Assembly: GCA_031289515.1 (NCBI GenBank)
Contig: JAITPH010000200.1
Location: forward strand, 1 to 13,922
DNA from: Tannerella sp.
GTDB taxonomy: Bacteria > Bacteroidota > Bacteroidia > Bacteroidales > Tannerellaceae
Direction: 5' to 3'
Length of the DNA stretch: 13,922 bases
Positions 1 through 6,849 of this stretch are shown one piece after another. Position 1 is the stretch's first letter. The number at the start of each line of letters is the position of its first letter. Both the position numbers and the translations under genes were made by a program. A model generated the notes under the pieces. The model did not search any database, was not told the DNA's origin, and worked only from the letters and a program-made list of their open reading frames with translations.

Positions 1-91
1 TCAACGCAGCAAAAGCCTTTGCATTGCGACGTGTCGCAGTGAAAAAACCGCTCTATCAATTCAATGCTGATGACGGTATCCTCAATTTGAA
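1..91. other. Window edge, no gene recognised
   Basis: This short stretch lies downstream of the gpmI stop codon and runs to the window edge. A small palindrome, TGCGAC-GT-GTCGCA at 25-38, is visible, but its two-base loop is too tight for a good hairpin and no T-run follows it in the gpmI direction, so I do not call a terminator. One plus-strand frame stays open across it into the gpmI antisense strand. That frame is most simply a shadow of gpmI, and I see no sign of a real gene. Confidence 0.4.
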
Positions 92-1618
92 TCATCGGTT
101 AATAAGGTTGTTACCGGTCATCTCTTTCGGCTGTTCAAGTCCCATGATATGGAGAATCGACGGCGCGACGTCGGCAAGTACGCCGTTTATCGTCTTGGCA
201 GACTTGTCGGCCGTCACATATATGAACGGAACAGGATTCAGAGAATGGGCGGTATTGGGCGAGCCGTCGTCGTTAAGCGCGTGGTCGGCATTGCCGTGGT
301 CGGCTATGATTATTGCTTCATAACCGTTCGCCTTCGCCGCTTCTATCGTCGCATCGAGGCACGCATCCACGGTAGTCACTGCTTTCCCGATAGCCTCGTA
401 AACGCCGGTGTGTCCCACCATATCGCCGTTAGCGTAGTTGCAAACGATGAAGTCGAATTTCTGCGAGTTTATGGCATCGACCAATTTGTCTTTGACCTCG
501 TAGGCGCTCATTTCCGGCTTCAGGTCGTAAGTGGCGACTTTCGGCGAAGGCACAAGTATACGGTCTTCGCCGTCGAAAGGAGCTTCGCGACCGCCGTTGA
601 AGAAGAACGTGACATGCGCGTACTTCTCCGTTTCGGCGATATGAAGCTGCGTTAACGATTTTGAAGCCAGATATTCGCCGAGCGTATTGTTCACGTTATC
701 CTTGTCGAACAAAATATGCAACCCCTTGAAAGTCGCATCGTAAGGCGTCATTGTGAAATATTGCAGGTCGGGGACGGTCTTCATTCCGGCTTCCGGCATA
801 TCCTGCTGAGTGAGGACGACGGTCAGCTCTTTCGCGCGGTCGTTGCGGAAATTGAAGAAGATGACGACGTCGCCTTCCTCGATGACTGCAACCGGTTTGC
901 CGCCCTCGACATGTACGATGGGCTTCACGAACTCGTCGGTCACGTCGCCGGCGTATGATTCTTCCATAGCCTTGACCATGTCTTCCGACGGTTTGCCGAT
1001 GCCGGTAACGAGCAAGTCGTAAGCCTCTTTGACGCGCTCCCATCGCTTGTCGCGCTCCATTGCGTAATAGCGTCCGACGAGGGAAGCGATTTTGCCGCCT
1101 GTCGTCTTGAGGTGATTCTCAAGCTGTTCGATAAAGCCTTTTCCGCTTTTCGGATCGGTATCGCGACCGTCCATGAAGCAATGTACGAAAGATTTCGTAA
1201 TGCCGTATTCTTTCGAGATGTCCGTCAGCTTGAAAAGGTGGTCTAACGAGCTGTGCACTCCGCCGTCGGAAACGAGACCGAGAAAATGTATCTGCTTGTC
1301 GTTTTCTTTTGCATATTTGTATGCGAGTTTGATTTGGGGATTTTGCATGATACTGTTGTCCCTGCAATCCTTGTTTATCTTTACAAGGTCTTGATATACA
1401 ATGCGCCCGGCGCCGATATTGAGGTGTCCGACTTCGGAATTGCCCATTTGACCGTCCGGCAAGCCCACATTTTCGCCCGAAGCCTGAAGCTGCGAGTTCG
1501 GATAAGTAGCCAAAAGGTAGTCCCAGTAAGGCGTTGGCGTATTATAAATGACGTCGTCTTTCTTCCTGTCTCCGATGCCCCAGCCATCGCAAATAATTAA
1601 AATTGCTCTTTTTTTCAT
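92..1618 (-). CDS. gpmI: 2,3-bisphosphoglycerate-independent phosphoglycerate mutase
   Basis: Cytoplasmic glycolytic and gluconeogenic enzyme that interconverts 3-phosphoglycerate and 2-phosphoglycerate through a phosphoserine intermediate, using two Mn ions. From the chosen start the protein has 508 residues, normal for the family. It shows the N-terminal metal site ICDGWG (D11), the GNSEVGH motif with nucleophile S61, VSDGGVHS (about 117-124), DGRDTDP (150-156), a DMVGHTG segment, and the C-terminal ADHGNADH block (D440, H441) followed by NTAHSLNPVPF with H458, so both halves of the alkaline-phosphatase-like active site are present. The start MKKRAILIICDGWG at 1618 is preferred over the ATG at 1663, because family proteins begin just before the metal-binding strand and the upstream ATG overlaps the putative -7 element. 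It is transcribed divergently from the symporter gene and appears to be alone in its unit within this window. Confidence 0.97.
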   Translation of the reverse strand: MKKRAILIICDGWGIGDRKKDDVIYNTPTPYWDYLLATYPNSQLQASGENVGLPDGQMGNSEVGHLNIGAGRIVYQDLVKINKDCRDNSIMQNPQIKLAYKYAKENDKQIHFLGLVSDGGVHSSLDHLFKLTDISKEYGITKSFVHCFMDGRDTDPKSGKGFIEQLENHLKTTGGKIASLVGRYYAMERDKRWERVKEAYDLLVTGIGKPSEDMVKAMEESYAGDVTDEFVKPIVHVEGGKPVAVIEEGDVVIFFNFRNDRAKELTVVLTQQDMPEAGMKTVPDLQYFTMTPYDATFKGLHILFDKDNVNNTLGEYLASKSLTQLHIAETEKYAHVTFFFNGGREAPFDGEDRILVPSPKVATYDLKPEMSAYEVKDKLVDAINSQKFDFIVCNYANGDMVGHTGVYEAIGKAVTTVDACLDATIEAAKANGYEAIIIADHGNADHALNDDGSPNTAHSLNPVPFIYVTADKSAKTINGVLADVAPSILHIMGLEQPKEMTGNNLINR

Positions 1619-1660
1619 TGTTATTTTGTTTTTATTGTCTATATTCGCACAATTTTTCCG

Positions 1661-1668
1661 CAAAGATA
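1661..1668 (-). promoter_or_regulatory. Putative Bacteroidetes -7 element of gpmI
   Basis: The minus strand reads TATCTTTG, an exact match to the Bacteroidetes -7 consensus TAnnTTTG, 42 bases before the preferred gpmI ATG. I see no clear TTTG -33 element at the expected 19-21 bases upstream, so the call rests on the -7 box alone. The element lies in the AT-rich gap shared with the divergent symporter gene. Confidence 0.55.
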
Positions 1669-1701
1669 ATGAAATAAATAAACATGTTATATAACAACAC
1701 T

Positions 1702-3165
1702 ATGGATTTTTTTAAACTTATCGAAATTATCAGTTCTTGGGTCTGGGGATGGCCCTTTATAATCCTTTGTCTGGGGACAGGATTGTACTTTTCAGTCAGG
1801 ATGCGTTTTTTTCAGATTCGCTACTTCAAACGCATGGTCAAGTTGCTGTTTCTGGGTAAGGCATCGCATTCGGGTATCTCGTCTTTTCAGGCATTTGTCC
1901 TTGCATTGTCGGGAAGGGTCGGAACAGGAAACATTGCGGGCGTGGCAACGGCTATTGCGCTCGGCGGTCCCGGAGCCGTTTTCTGGATGTGGGTAATAGC
2001 CTTTTTCGGGGCTGGAACGGCATATATAGAGGCGTCGCTGGGTCAGATTTACAAGGAGCGCATCGACGGCGTTTATCGCGGAGGTCCGGCTTTTTATATC
2101 CTCAAGGGCACAGGGAACAAATATTATGCCATTACCTTTGCGATAGTCACGATACTGGCTCTGGGAGTTTTGATGCCGGGAGTTCAGGCAAATGCCATCA
2201 GCGAAGCCTTCGTTACTTCGTTCGCAATAGATAAGCGGATAACGGCGGGCATAGTCATGTTGCTGCTGTCGTTAGTTATTTTCGGCGGAGTAAGGCGCAT
2301 CGTCCGCGTAGCCGAAATCGTTACTCCTTTTATGGCTGTCGGCTACATTATCATTGCTTTTGTTATATTGGCGATTAATTATCAGCATATCGGGTCGATG
2401 TTCGTGCTGATTGTAAAGAGCGCTTTCGGACTGCATCCGGCTTTGAGCGGCGTTATCGGCGCTGCCCTCACGATGGGCATAAAGCGCGGTTTGTATTCCA
2501 ACGAAGCGGGGCAGGGCACAGCGCCTCATGCCGCCGCTGCCGCCGATGTGCCTCATCCTTCAAATCAGGGCTTTGTGCAGGCGTTTTCGGTTTATGTCGA
2601 TACGTTGTTAATATGTTCGGCTACGGCTTTTATGATATTGATAACCGGTATGTATAAAGTCTACGATTCGGCCGATGCGACCAATGTCGTGATTAGCGGA
2701 TCGGGTTTGTCCGAATCCATGAACGAATACGGGCCGGTCTATACCCAAATGGCTGTCGATGCTCATATTCCGGGTTTCGGCTCTGCTTTTGTGGCTTTTG
2801 CGCTTTTGTTCTTTGCCTTCACTACTATTATGAGCAACTATTTTCAGGCTGAAACGAATGTCTATTTCCTGTTCCGGCACAAGAAAAAGACAAATATGTA
2901 CGCGATCAATATTTTAAGGGTAGCCATGCTTGTAATAACCTATTTTACGGCTATCAACAAGATGGCTTTTGCGTGGAATATGGGAGATATCGGCTTCGGG
3001 TTGATGGCTTGGTGTAACCTGATAGCTATTTTGATGCTTCAAGGCGTTGCTCTCAAGACGTTTAACGATTACGAAACGCAACTGAAATCCGGAATAGACC
3101 AGCCGTTATACGATCCCGAAAAACTGAAAATCAAGAATACAAAAGAGTGGGGAGCGCCTTCATGA
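1702..3165 (+). CDS. AGCS-family sodium:alanine/glycine symporter
   Basis: Inner-membrane secondary transporter of the alanine or glycine:cation symporter family (AgcS/AlsT type), expected to import a small neutral amino acid with Na+. From ATG 1702 it has 487 residues, within the family's usual size. Family marks include SSFQAFVLALSGRVGTGNIAGV (about residues 60-81), GGPGAVFWMWVIAFFG (88-103), YRGGPAFYI, and GIKRGLYSNEAGQGTAPHAAAAA in the middle, which is the typical substrate and ion-binding segment. Many hydrophobic spans occur along the chain, about ten to eleven. An in-frame ATG at 1684 would add six residues; I prefer 1702 because relatives begin close to the first helix, but the sequence does not decide this. 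The stop overlaps the start of the next gene in an ATGA, so the two are probably translated together. The substrate cannot be read from sequence alone. Confidence 0.92.
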   Translation: MDFFKLIEIISSWVWGWPFIILCLGTGLYFSVRMRFFQIRYFKRMVKLLFLGKASHSGISSFQAFVLALSGRVGTGNIAGVATAIALGGPGAVFWMWVIAFFGAGTAYIEASLGQIYKERIDGVYRGGPAFYILKGTGNKYYAITFAIVTILALGVLMPGVQANAISEAFVTSFAIDKRITAGIVMLLLSLVIFGGVRRIVRVAEIVTPFMAVGYIIIAFVILAINYQHIGSMFVLIVKSAFGLHPALSGVIGAALTMGIKRGLYSNEAGQGTAPHAAAAADVPHPSNQGFVQAFSVYVDTLLICSATAFMILITGMYKVYDSADATNVVISGSGLSESMNEYGPVYTQMAVDAHIPGFGSAFVAFALLFFAFTTIMSNYFQAETNVYFLFRHKKKTNMYAINILRVAMLVITYFTAINKMAFAWNMGDIGFGLMAWCNLIAILMLQGVALKTFNDYETQLKSGIDQPLYDPEKLKIKNTKEWGAPS

Positions 3166-3869
3166 ATACTTTAAAGGAAGTAGACGGAGGCGACTTGGGG
3201 ACTATTTTCGTGAAGTATAATGTGCGGGCAAAGAGATATACTTTGCGCGTCTACAAAGGACAGGTTTATGCCACGATACCTCGCGGAGGCAACGAAAAAG
3301 ACATGATGACTTTTGTCGGAGAGCAACGCGAATATCTGCATAAACTGATGAAAGAAAGACCCGCGCGACAGCTCCTCGACGAAAATTCGGAGTTCCGGGC
3401 GTTTACTTTCTCGTTGAGCATTACAAGAAACGAATTGAATCATAATTACGCAGCTGTCAAAGACGGAGTTTTGCATATCTCCTGCGAAAAGGACACGGAT
3501 TTTTCCGACCTGAGAACGCAGGACATGCTTTGGGGAGTGATAACGAATGCGCTTCGTTTGGAGGCTAAGAGATACTTGCCGCAAAGATTAAAGATGCTTG
3601 CAGAGAAGCACGGTTTTCAGTACTCCGCCGTCAAAATCAATAACAGCCGCACACACTGGGGCAGTTGCGGCTCGAAAAAAAGCATCAATTTGTCGCTGTC
3701 GCTTATGCAGTTGCCGGAGCATCTGATAGACTATGTCCTGTTGCACGAACTTTGTCACACCGTCGAAATGAATCACAGCGAGCGGTTTCTGGCGCTGATG
3801 GACAAGGTGACAGGCGGCAAGACGGATGAATTGAGAAGCGAACTCAAGAATAATTACAAAATGCTGTGA
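3162..3869 (+). CDS. YgjP-type (DUF45) zinc metallohydrolase
   Basis: Predicted cytoplasmic zinc-dependent hydrolase of the YgjP/DUF45 family, often annotated as M48-like metallopeptidase. Of 235 residues, the C-terminal half carries the family signature: RTHWGSC (163-169), then SLMQLPEHLIDYVLLHELCH with H195, E196 and H199 as the zinc and catalytic residues, and NHSERF (204-209) with a likely further ligand at H205. The N-terminal half (about 15-110) is the beta-rich region usual before this core. E. coli YgjP has been described as a UTP pyrophosphatase, so the substrate may not be a protein; I cannot choose. The start at 3162 (MNTLKEVDGG) gives a four-base ATGA overlap with the symporter and is preferred over 3147. 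No separate promoter is seen. The next strong terminator is at 4024-4061. Confidence 0.88.
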   Translation: MNTLKEVDGGDLGTIFVKYNVRAKRYTLRVYKGQVYATIPRGGNEKDMMTFVGEQREYLHKLMKERPARQLLDENSEFRAFTFSLSITRNELNHNYAAVKDGVLHISCEKDTDFSDLRTQDMLWGVITNALRLEAKRYLPQRLKMLAEKHGFQYSAVKINNSRTHWGSCGSKKSINLSLSLMQLPEHLIDYVLLHELCHTVEMNHSERFLALMDKVTGGKTDELRSELKNNYKML

Positions 3870-3890
3870 TTCAAATTAATATGCTGATTT

Positions 3891-4023
3891 AGCGCATCCA
3901 ACTTTGCAGGAGAGTCGTCCTGCCGGTTTGATACAACACATAAAGCGCCCAATAGAGTTGGTCGCTAATACAACAATGTAACTGCACTCCATTCAGGCGA
4001 TCTGCGGGAGGCAACAAAAAGGG
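3891..4023 (+). ncRNA. Candidate structured 3' UTR / small RNA
   Basis: This gap after the hydrolase gene contains nested inverted repeats. An outer stem pairs AGCG (3891-3894) and CCAACT (3898-3903) with AGTTGG (3956-3961) and CGCT (3963-3966). It encloses a hairpin GCAGGA/TCCTGC (3906-3911, 3918-3923). A third stem pairs TGC and CTCC (3983-3990, A bulge) with GGAGGCA (4007-4013). The strong terminator follows directly, as expected of a 3' UTR-derived small RNA. An 8-base direct repeat, ATACAACA, occurs at 3931 and 3968. The sequence CAACTTTG (3899-3906) is one base from a -7 element, but I see no -33 partner. The pairing is seen in the sequence; the RNA is inference. Alternatively it is a remnant of a mobile element. 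Confidence 0.3.
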
Positions 4024-4061
4024 AAAAAAGTCCCGAAGCAACAAGTCCCCGGGACTTTTTT
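4024..4061. terminator. Bidirectional intrinsic terminator
   Basis: A perfect 12-bp inverted repeat, AAAAAAGTCCCG (4024-4035) and CGGGACTTTTTT (4050-4061), surrounds a 14-base loop. With the A/T tracts at both ends it gives a GC-rich stem followed by a U-run on either strand. It lies between the convergent hydrolase gene (+) and rprY (-), and is well placed to end both transcripts. Confidence 0.9.
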
Positions 4062-4079
4062 CAATATAGAGACAATTCT

Positions 4080-4778
4080 CTATTCATCTAAGGGCGCAAT
4101 AAGTTTGTAGCCCTTGCCATGAATGTTGATAATTTCTATATTCGGGTCTTCTCTAAGAAGTTTACGCAGCTTGGTGATGTAAACGTCCATACTGCGGGCG
4201 TTGAAATAATTGTCGTCGACCCAGATCGTTTTCAGCGCGTAGTTGCGTTCGAGCACCTCGTTGATGTGTGCGCAAAGCAAGCTAAGCAGTTCAAACTCTT
4301 TTGTTGTCAGTTTAGTCACTTTATCGCCTGCTGTAAGCGTCTGTTTTTGAGTATCAAAAACAAAACCGCCGAGCCGGTATGAAGGGACGTCTCTCAGTTT
4401 CTTCACCTTAACACGGCGAAGAATCGCTTCAATACGGAGGAGTAACTCTTCCATACTGAACGGTTTGGTCATGTAATCGTCGGCTCCTGCCTTGAATCCT
4501 TCAAAGATGTCTTCCTTCATTGTTTTAGCCGTGAGGAAGATGATCGGAATATCCGGATTGATAGAGCGTATATCCTGAGCCAGAGTGAAACCGTCTTTTT
4601 TCGGCATCATTACGTCAAGTACGCATATATCGTACTTCTCCTTTACGAAACCTCTGTAGCCGGCTTCTCCGTCTGCAAACAGATCGGCTACATATCCTTT
4701 TGCTTGTAAGTATTCTCTTAAAAGCATTCCTAAATTTTCGTCATCTTCACAGAAAAAGATTTTAATTTGTTCGTCCAT
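4080..4778 (-). CDS. rprY: OmpR/PhoB-family response regulator RprY
   Basis: DNA-binding response regulator of 232 residues, partner of the kinase encoded just upstream. The receiver domain (about 1-120) has the acidic pocket E11/D12/D13, phospho-acceptor D55 in VLDVMMPKKDG, T83 in IIFLTAK, and K105 in ADDYMTKPF. The C-terminal winged-helix domain (about 133-230) contains TTKEFELLSLLCAH, the recognition-helix stretch NARSMDVYITKLRKLL, and the wing INIHGKGYKL. The sequence closely follows Bacteroides RprY as I remember it, notably IFFCEDDENLGMLLREYLQA, so the gene name is given with good confidence. Five bases separate it from the rprX stop, so the two genes are almost certainly co-transcribed and possibly translationally coupled. 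The target genes cannot be read from this window. The bidirectional terminator lies 18 bases beyond its stop. Confidence 0.95.
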   Translation of the reverse strand: MDEQIKIFFCEDDENLGMLLREYLQAKGYVADLFADGEAGYRGFVKEKYDICVLDVMMPKKDGFTLAQDIRSINPDIPIIFLTAKTMKEDIFEGFKAGADDYMTKPFSMEELLLRIEAILRRVKVKKLRDVPSYRLGGFVFDTQKQTLTAGDKVTKLTTKEFELLSLLCAHINEVLERNYALKTIWVDDNYFNARSMDVYITKLRKLLREDPNIEIINIHGKGYKLIAPLDE

Positions 4779-4783
4779 AAAAA

Positions 4784-6355
4784 TTAATTTTTAATAGTTG
4801 GTAATTTGATAATAAATGTTGTTCCAATATTTCCGAGACCGTTCTCGGCGAGTATAGTTCCTTTATGGTCTTCCGCAACTTTGCGTACGTATGCCAGTCC
4901 GAGACCAAAACCTTTAACGTTATGCACGTTGCCGGTAGGTACACGATAAAAACGGTCAAAAACTTTTTTGAGATTTTCTTTTTTGATTCCTATTCCATTG
5001 TCTTCAATTGAGATAATTACTTTATCATCGCCTTCGTTGCGCGTGCGCGCCATAAGGCGTAGCGGGACCTCTTCGCGGCGGTATTTTACGGCATTGTCCA
5101 TCAGGTTGAAGAGCATGTTTGTGATATGCATCTCGTCGGCTAAAATAGTCGACTCTTCAGCCTGCAAGTCTATGTCGAGCGTACCGCCGACCTTTTCTAC
5201 TTTCAGATTAAACGTATTTGCTACGTTTGCAATCAGATCGTTTATGTCTATTTCTTTAAGTTTCATCGTCGCTCTCTGATTTTCAAACAGCGATATTTGA
5301 AGCACTTTCTCTACGAGGAAGCCGAGCCTCTTCGTCTCGTCGTTGATAACGGTCGATATATGCCTGAATGCGTCCGGACTCTTCGATATATCAGCGTCTT
5401 TCATCATTTGGGCGGCTATCGAGATTGTAGATACCGGCGTTTTCAGTTCGTGCGTCATGTTGTTGATGAAATCGTTCTTCAGTTCCGACAGTTTCTTCTG
5501 GCGGAAAATGATTAATATCGTTATCGTGAAGGTCACGAGCAATATCAGCGAGAAAATAACTGAAGGAACGAGGAACGAGACCGATTCCGACAGGTAATCC
5601 GCTTTTGTCGGGAAGTACAGTTTTATGTAGTTTTGTTTCGAGGGCGGGTCGAGCGGGAATATCACCTGCGTTATGATGTCCGAACTTTTCGGCGTTTTCG
5701 GTAGCGGCTCGTTCTGGTAGACCACTTTCTCGCTGTTGTTGACTACCATCAGTACAAACGGCATGTTCAGACCGTTGTTGACAAACTCGGATTTGATTGT
5801 GTTCTGGAGCGCTTTGAAGCCTACACGCTGTTCTATCGGCGTCAGGTATGCCGTCTGAATGAGCGTGTAGACGACGTCGTCCATTGTCGCTTTCGAACGG
5901 AAGTAACGGTCTGCCGTATTCTCCTGAAGTTTCTCCGACATCTCGATGATGTTCGACTTCTTGCTTGGCGTCGCCGACTGTTTCTGCATGTTTTGGCTCT
6001 GATTTATACTCAACACTTCTATCTGCTCGAAACTTTTTACTACTACCGACGAATCCTGTGCAGGCGTATATTTCCGTTCCGTGGCGTTTTGCATTATCCG
6101 GATTATCTCCTTTTGATTCGGCGGATTCTTATACATAAACTCAGAACCTCCCGAAAAATGTTCTTCGAGATAAGCACGCGCTTCTTCTTGTTCGAGATTG
6201 CGCGAAACCTTTTCCAGACTGCGTCTTACGGTCGATTCAAACTGCTCGTTACTCGTCTTGACTATTGTCGCGATATACTGTACCTGCAATATAATCAAGC
6301 CGATAAAGGCAAAAGCCATAAGTCCCGTCAGCATCCAAATCACAGACTTTTTCAT
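4784..6355 (-). CDS. rprX: Membrane sensor histidine kinase RprX
   Basis: Inner-membrane sensor kinase, 523 residues. Transmembrane helix 1 is at about 5-28 and helix 2 at about 260-284, enclosing a periplasmic sensor region of about 230 residues with no domain I recognise. The cytoplasmic part has the H-box FINNMTHELKTPVSTIS with phospho-accepting H302, an N-box LFNLMDNAVKYR (about 415-426), the G1 box EDNGIGI (451-457), an F-box VFDRFYR, and the G2 box KGFGLGLAYV (481-490). All catalytic motifs are intact. It phosphorylates and may dephosphorylate RprY, encoded five bases downstream. Start ATG 6355 precedes the first membrane helix. A weak -7-like TTCCTTTG lies about 50 bases upstream (6404-6411, minus strand). 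The signal sensed is not evident from the sequence. Confidence 0.94.
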   Translation of the reverse strand: MKKSVIWMLTGLMAFAFIGLIILQVQYIATIVKTSNEQFESTVRRSLEKVSRNLEQEEARAYLEEHFSGGSEFMYKNPPNQKEIIRIMQNATERKYTPAQDSSVVVKSFEQIEVLSINQSQNMQKQSATPSKKSNIIEMSEKLQENTADRYFRSKATMDDVVYTLIQTAYLTPIEQRVGFKALQNTIKSEFVNNGLNMPFVLMVVNNSEKVVYQNEPLPKTPKSSDIITQVIFPLDPPSKQNYIKLYFPTKADYLSESVSFLVPSVIFSLILLVTFTITILIIFRQKKLSELKNDFINNMTHELKTPVSTISIAAQMMKDADISKSPDAFRHISTVINDETKRLGFLVEKVLQISLFENQRATMKLKEIDINDLIANVANTFNLKVEKVGGTLDIDLQAEESTILADEMHITNMLFNLMDNAVKYRREEVPLRLMARTRNEGDDKVIISIEDNGIGIKKENLKKVFDRFYRVPTGNVHNVKGFGLGLAYVRKVAEDHKGTILAENGLGNIGTTFIIKLPTIKN

Positions 6356-6583
6356 TTGTGCATAATTTGTTTTTTGTAACTTTATTCCCTTCTATTTTAA
6401 CAACAAAGGAAAGCATTATTAACTTAATAATTGCATAAAAAACGTAAATTTTTCTCTCATAATAGTTAAATTATGTTGATTTTACAATTTTTATAGTTTG
6501 ACGAATCAAAAAATTAAATAATACGTCGTTTTTTTACATTTTTTATGATGGTTCTTTCATTCGTTTTTCTTCTTTTCTCAAAA
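6356..6583. other. AT-rich intergenic stretch
   Basis: This region upstream of rprX has long A and T runs and no convincing coding frame. A minus-strand frame of 68 codons (6514-6720) overlaps the small ORF at 6584-6790 and ends in a lysine- and arginine-rich, low-complexity tail; I treat it as spurious. The stretch probably holds the rprX promoter, with TTCCTTTG at 6404-6411 as the best but imperfect -7 candidate. I see no terminator hairpin. Confidence 0.5.
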
Positions 6584-6790
6584 TCAGTCTCCAAAATTGG
6601 CCCGAAAGACACTATTTCCGGCGTCGAGATTGAGATAGAATTTGTATCCAATCTTCGGGTTGCCGTATAAACCGCCCTGTTCGGACGCGACGACAGGCAT
6701 TGGTACGCTCCCGCCAACAAGTCGCGCCTTTATATTCGCGGCTAAAGCATTGACTAATAGTGAAATAAATAATCTTATCTTCATATCCAT
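6584..6790 (-). CDS. Doubtful small secreted protein or gene remnant
   Basis: A 68-codon frame that starts with a signal-peptide-like segment: MDMKIR, a hydrophobic stretch LFISLLVNALAA, then NIKARLVGG. The remaining 45 or so residues (VPMPVVASEQGGLYGNPKIG and onward) are not low complexity and match no family I recognise. The start could equally be the second methionine at 6784. It follows purL by 59 bases on the same strand, so it could be carried on the purL transcript or have its own promoter: TACTTTTG at 6827-6834 (minus) matches TAnnTTTG exactly, but without a clear -33 box. The short length and abrupt end suggest either a real small exported protein or the surviving N-terminus of a larger one. 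A chance frame is possible. Confidence 0.35.
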   Translation of the reverse strand: MDMKIRLFISLLVNALAANIKARLVGGSVPMPVVASEQGGLYGNPKIGYKFYLNLDAGNSVFRANFGD

Positions 6791-6849
6791 ATATATTATT
6801 ATTGCAATTACTACAAAGTTCGGCTACAAAAGTATTAATAATAATTGAA

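Noticed and set aside
24..323. Plus-strand frame of 99 codons running from the window edge into gpmI
   Set aside because: Over 200 bases lie antisense to the well-supported gpmI C-terminus, and the peptide there mirrors gpmI codons; most simply a shadow frame.
6514..6720. Minus-strand frame of 68 codons overlapping the small secreted ORF
   Set aside because: No signal peptide or recognisable domain, and a low-complexity Lys/Arg-rich tail in AT-rich DNA; the overlapping frame is the better candidate.
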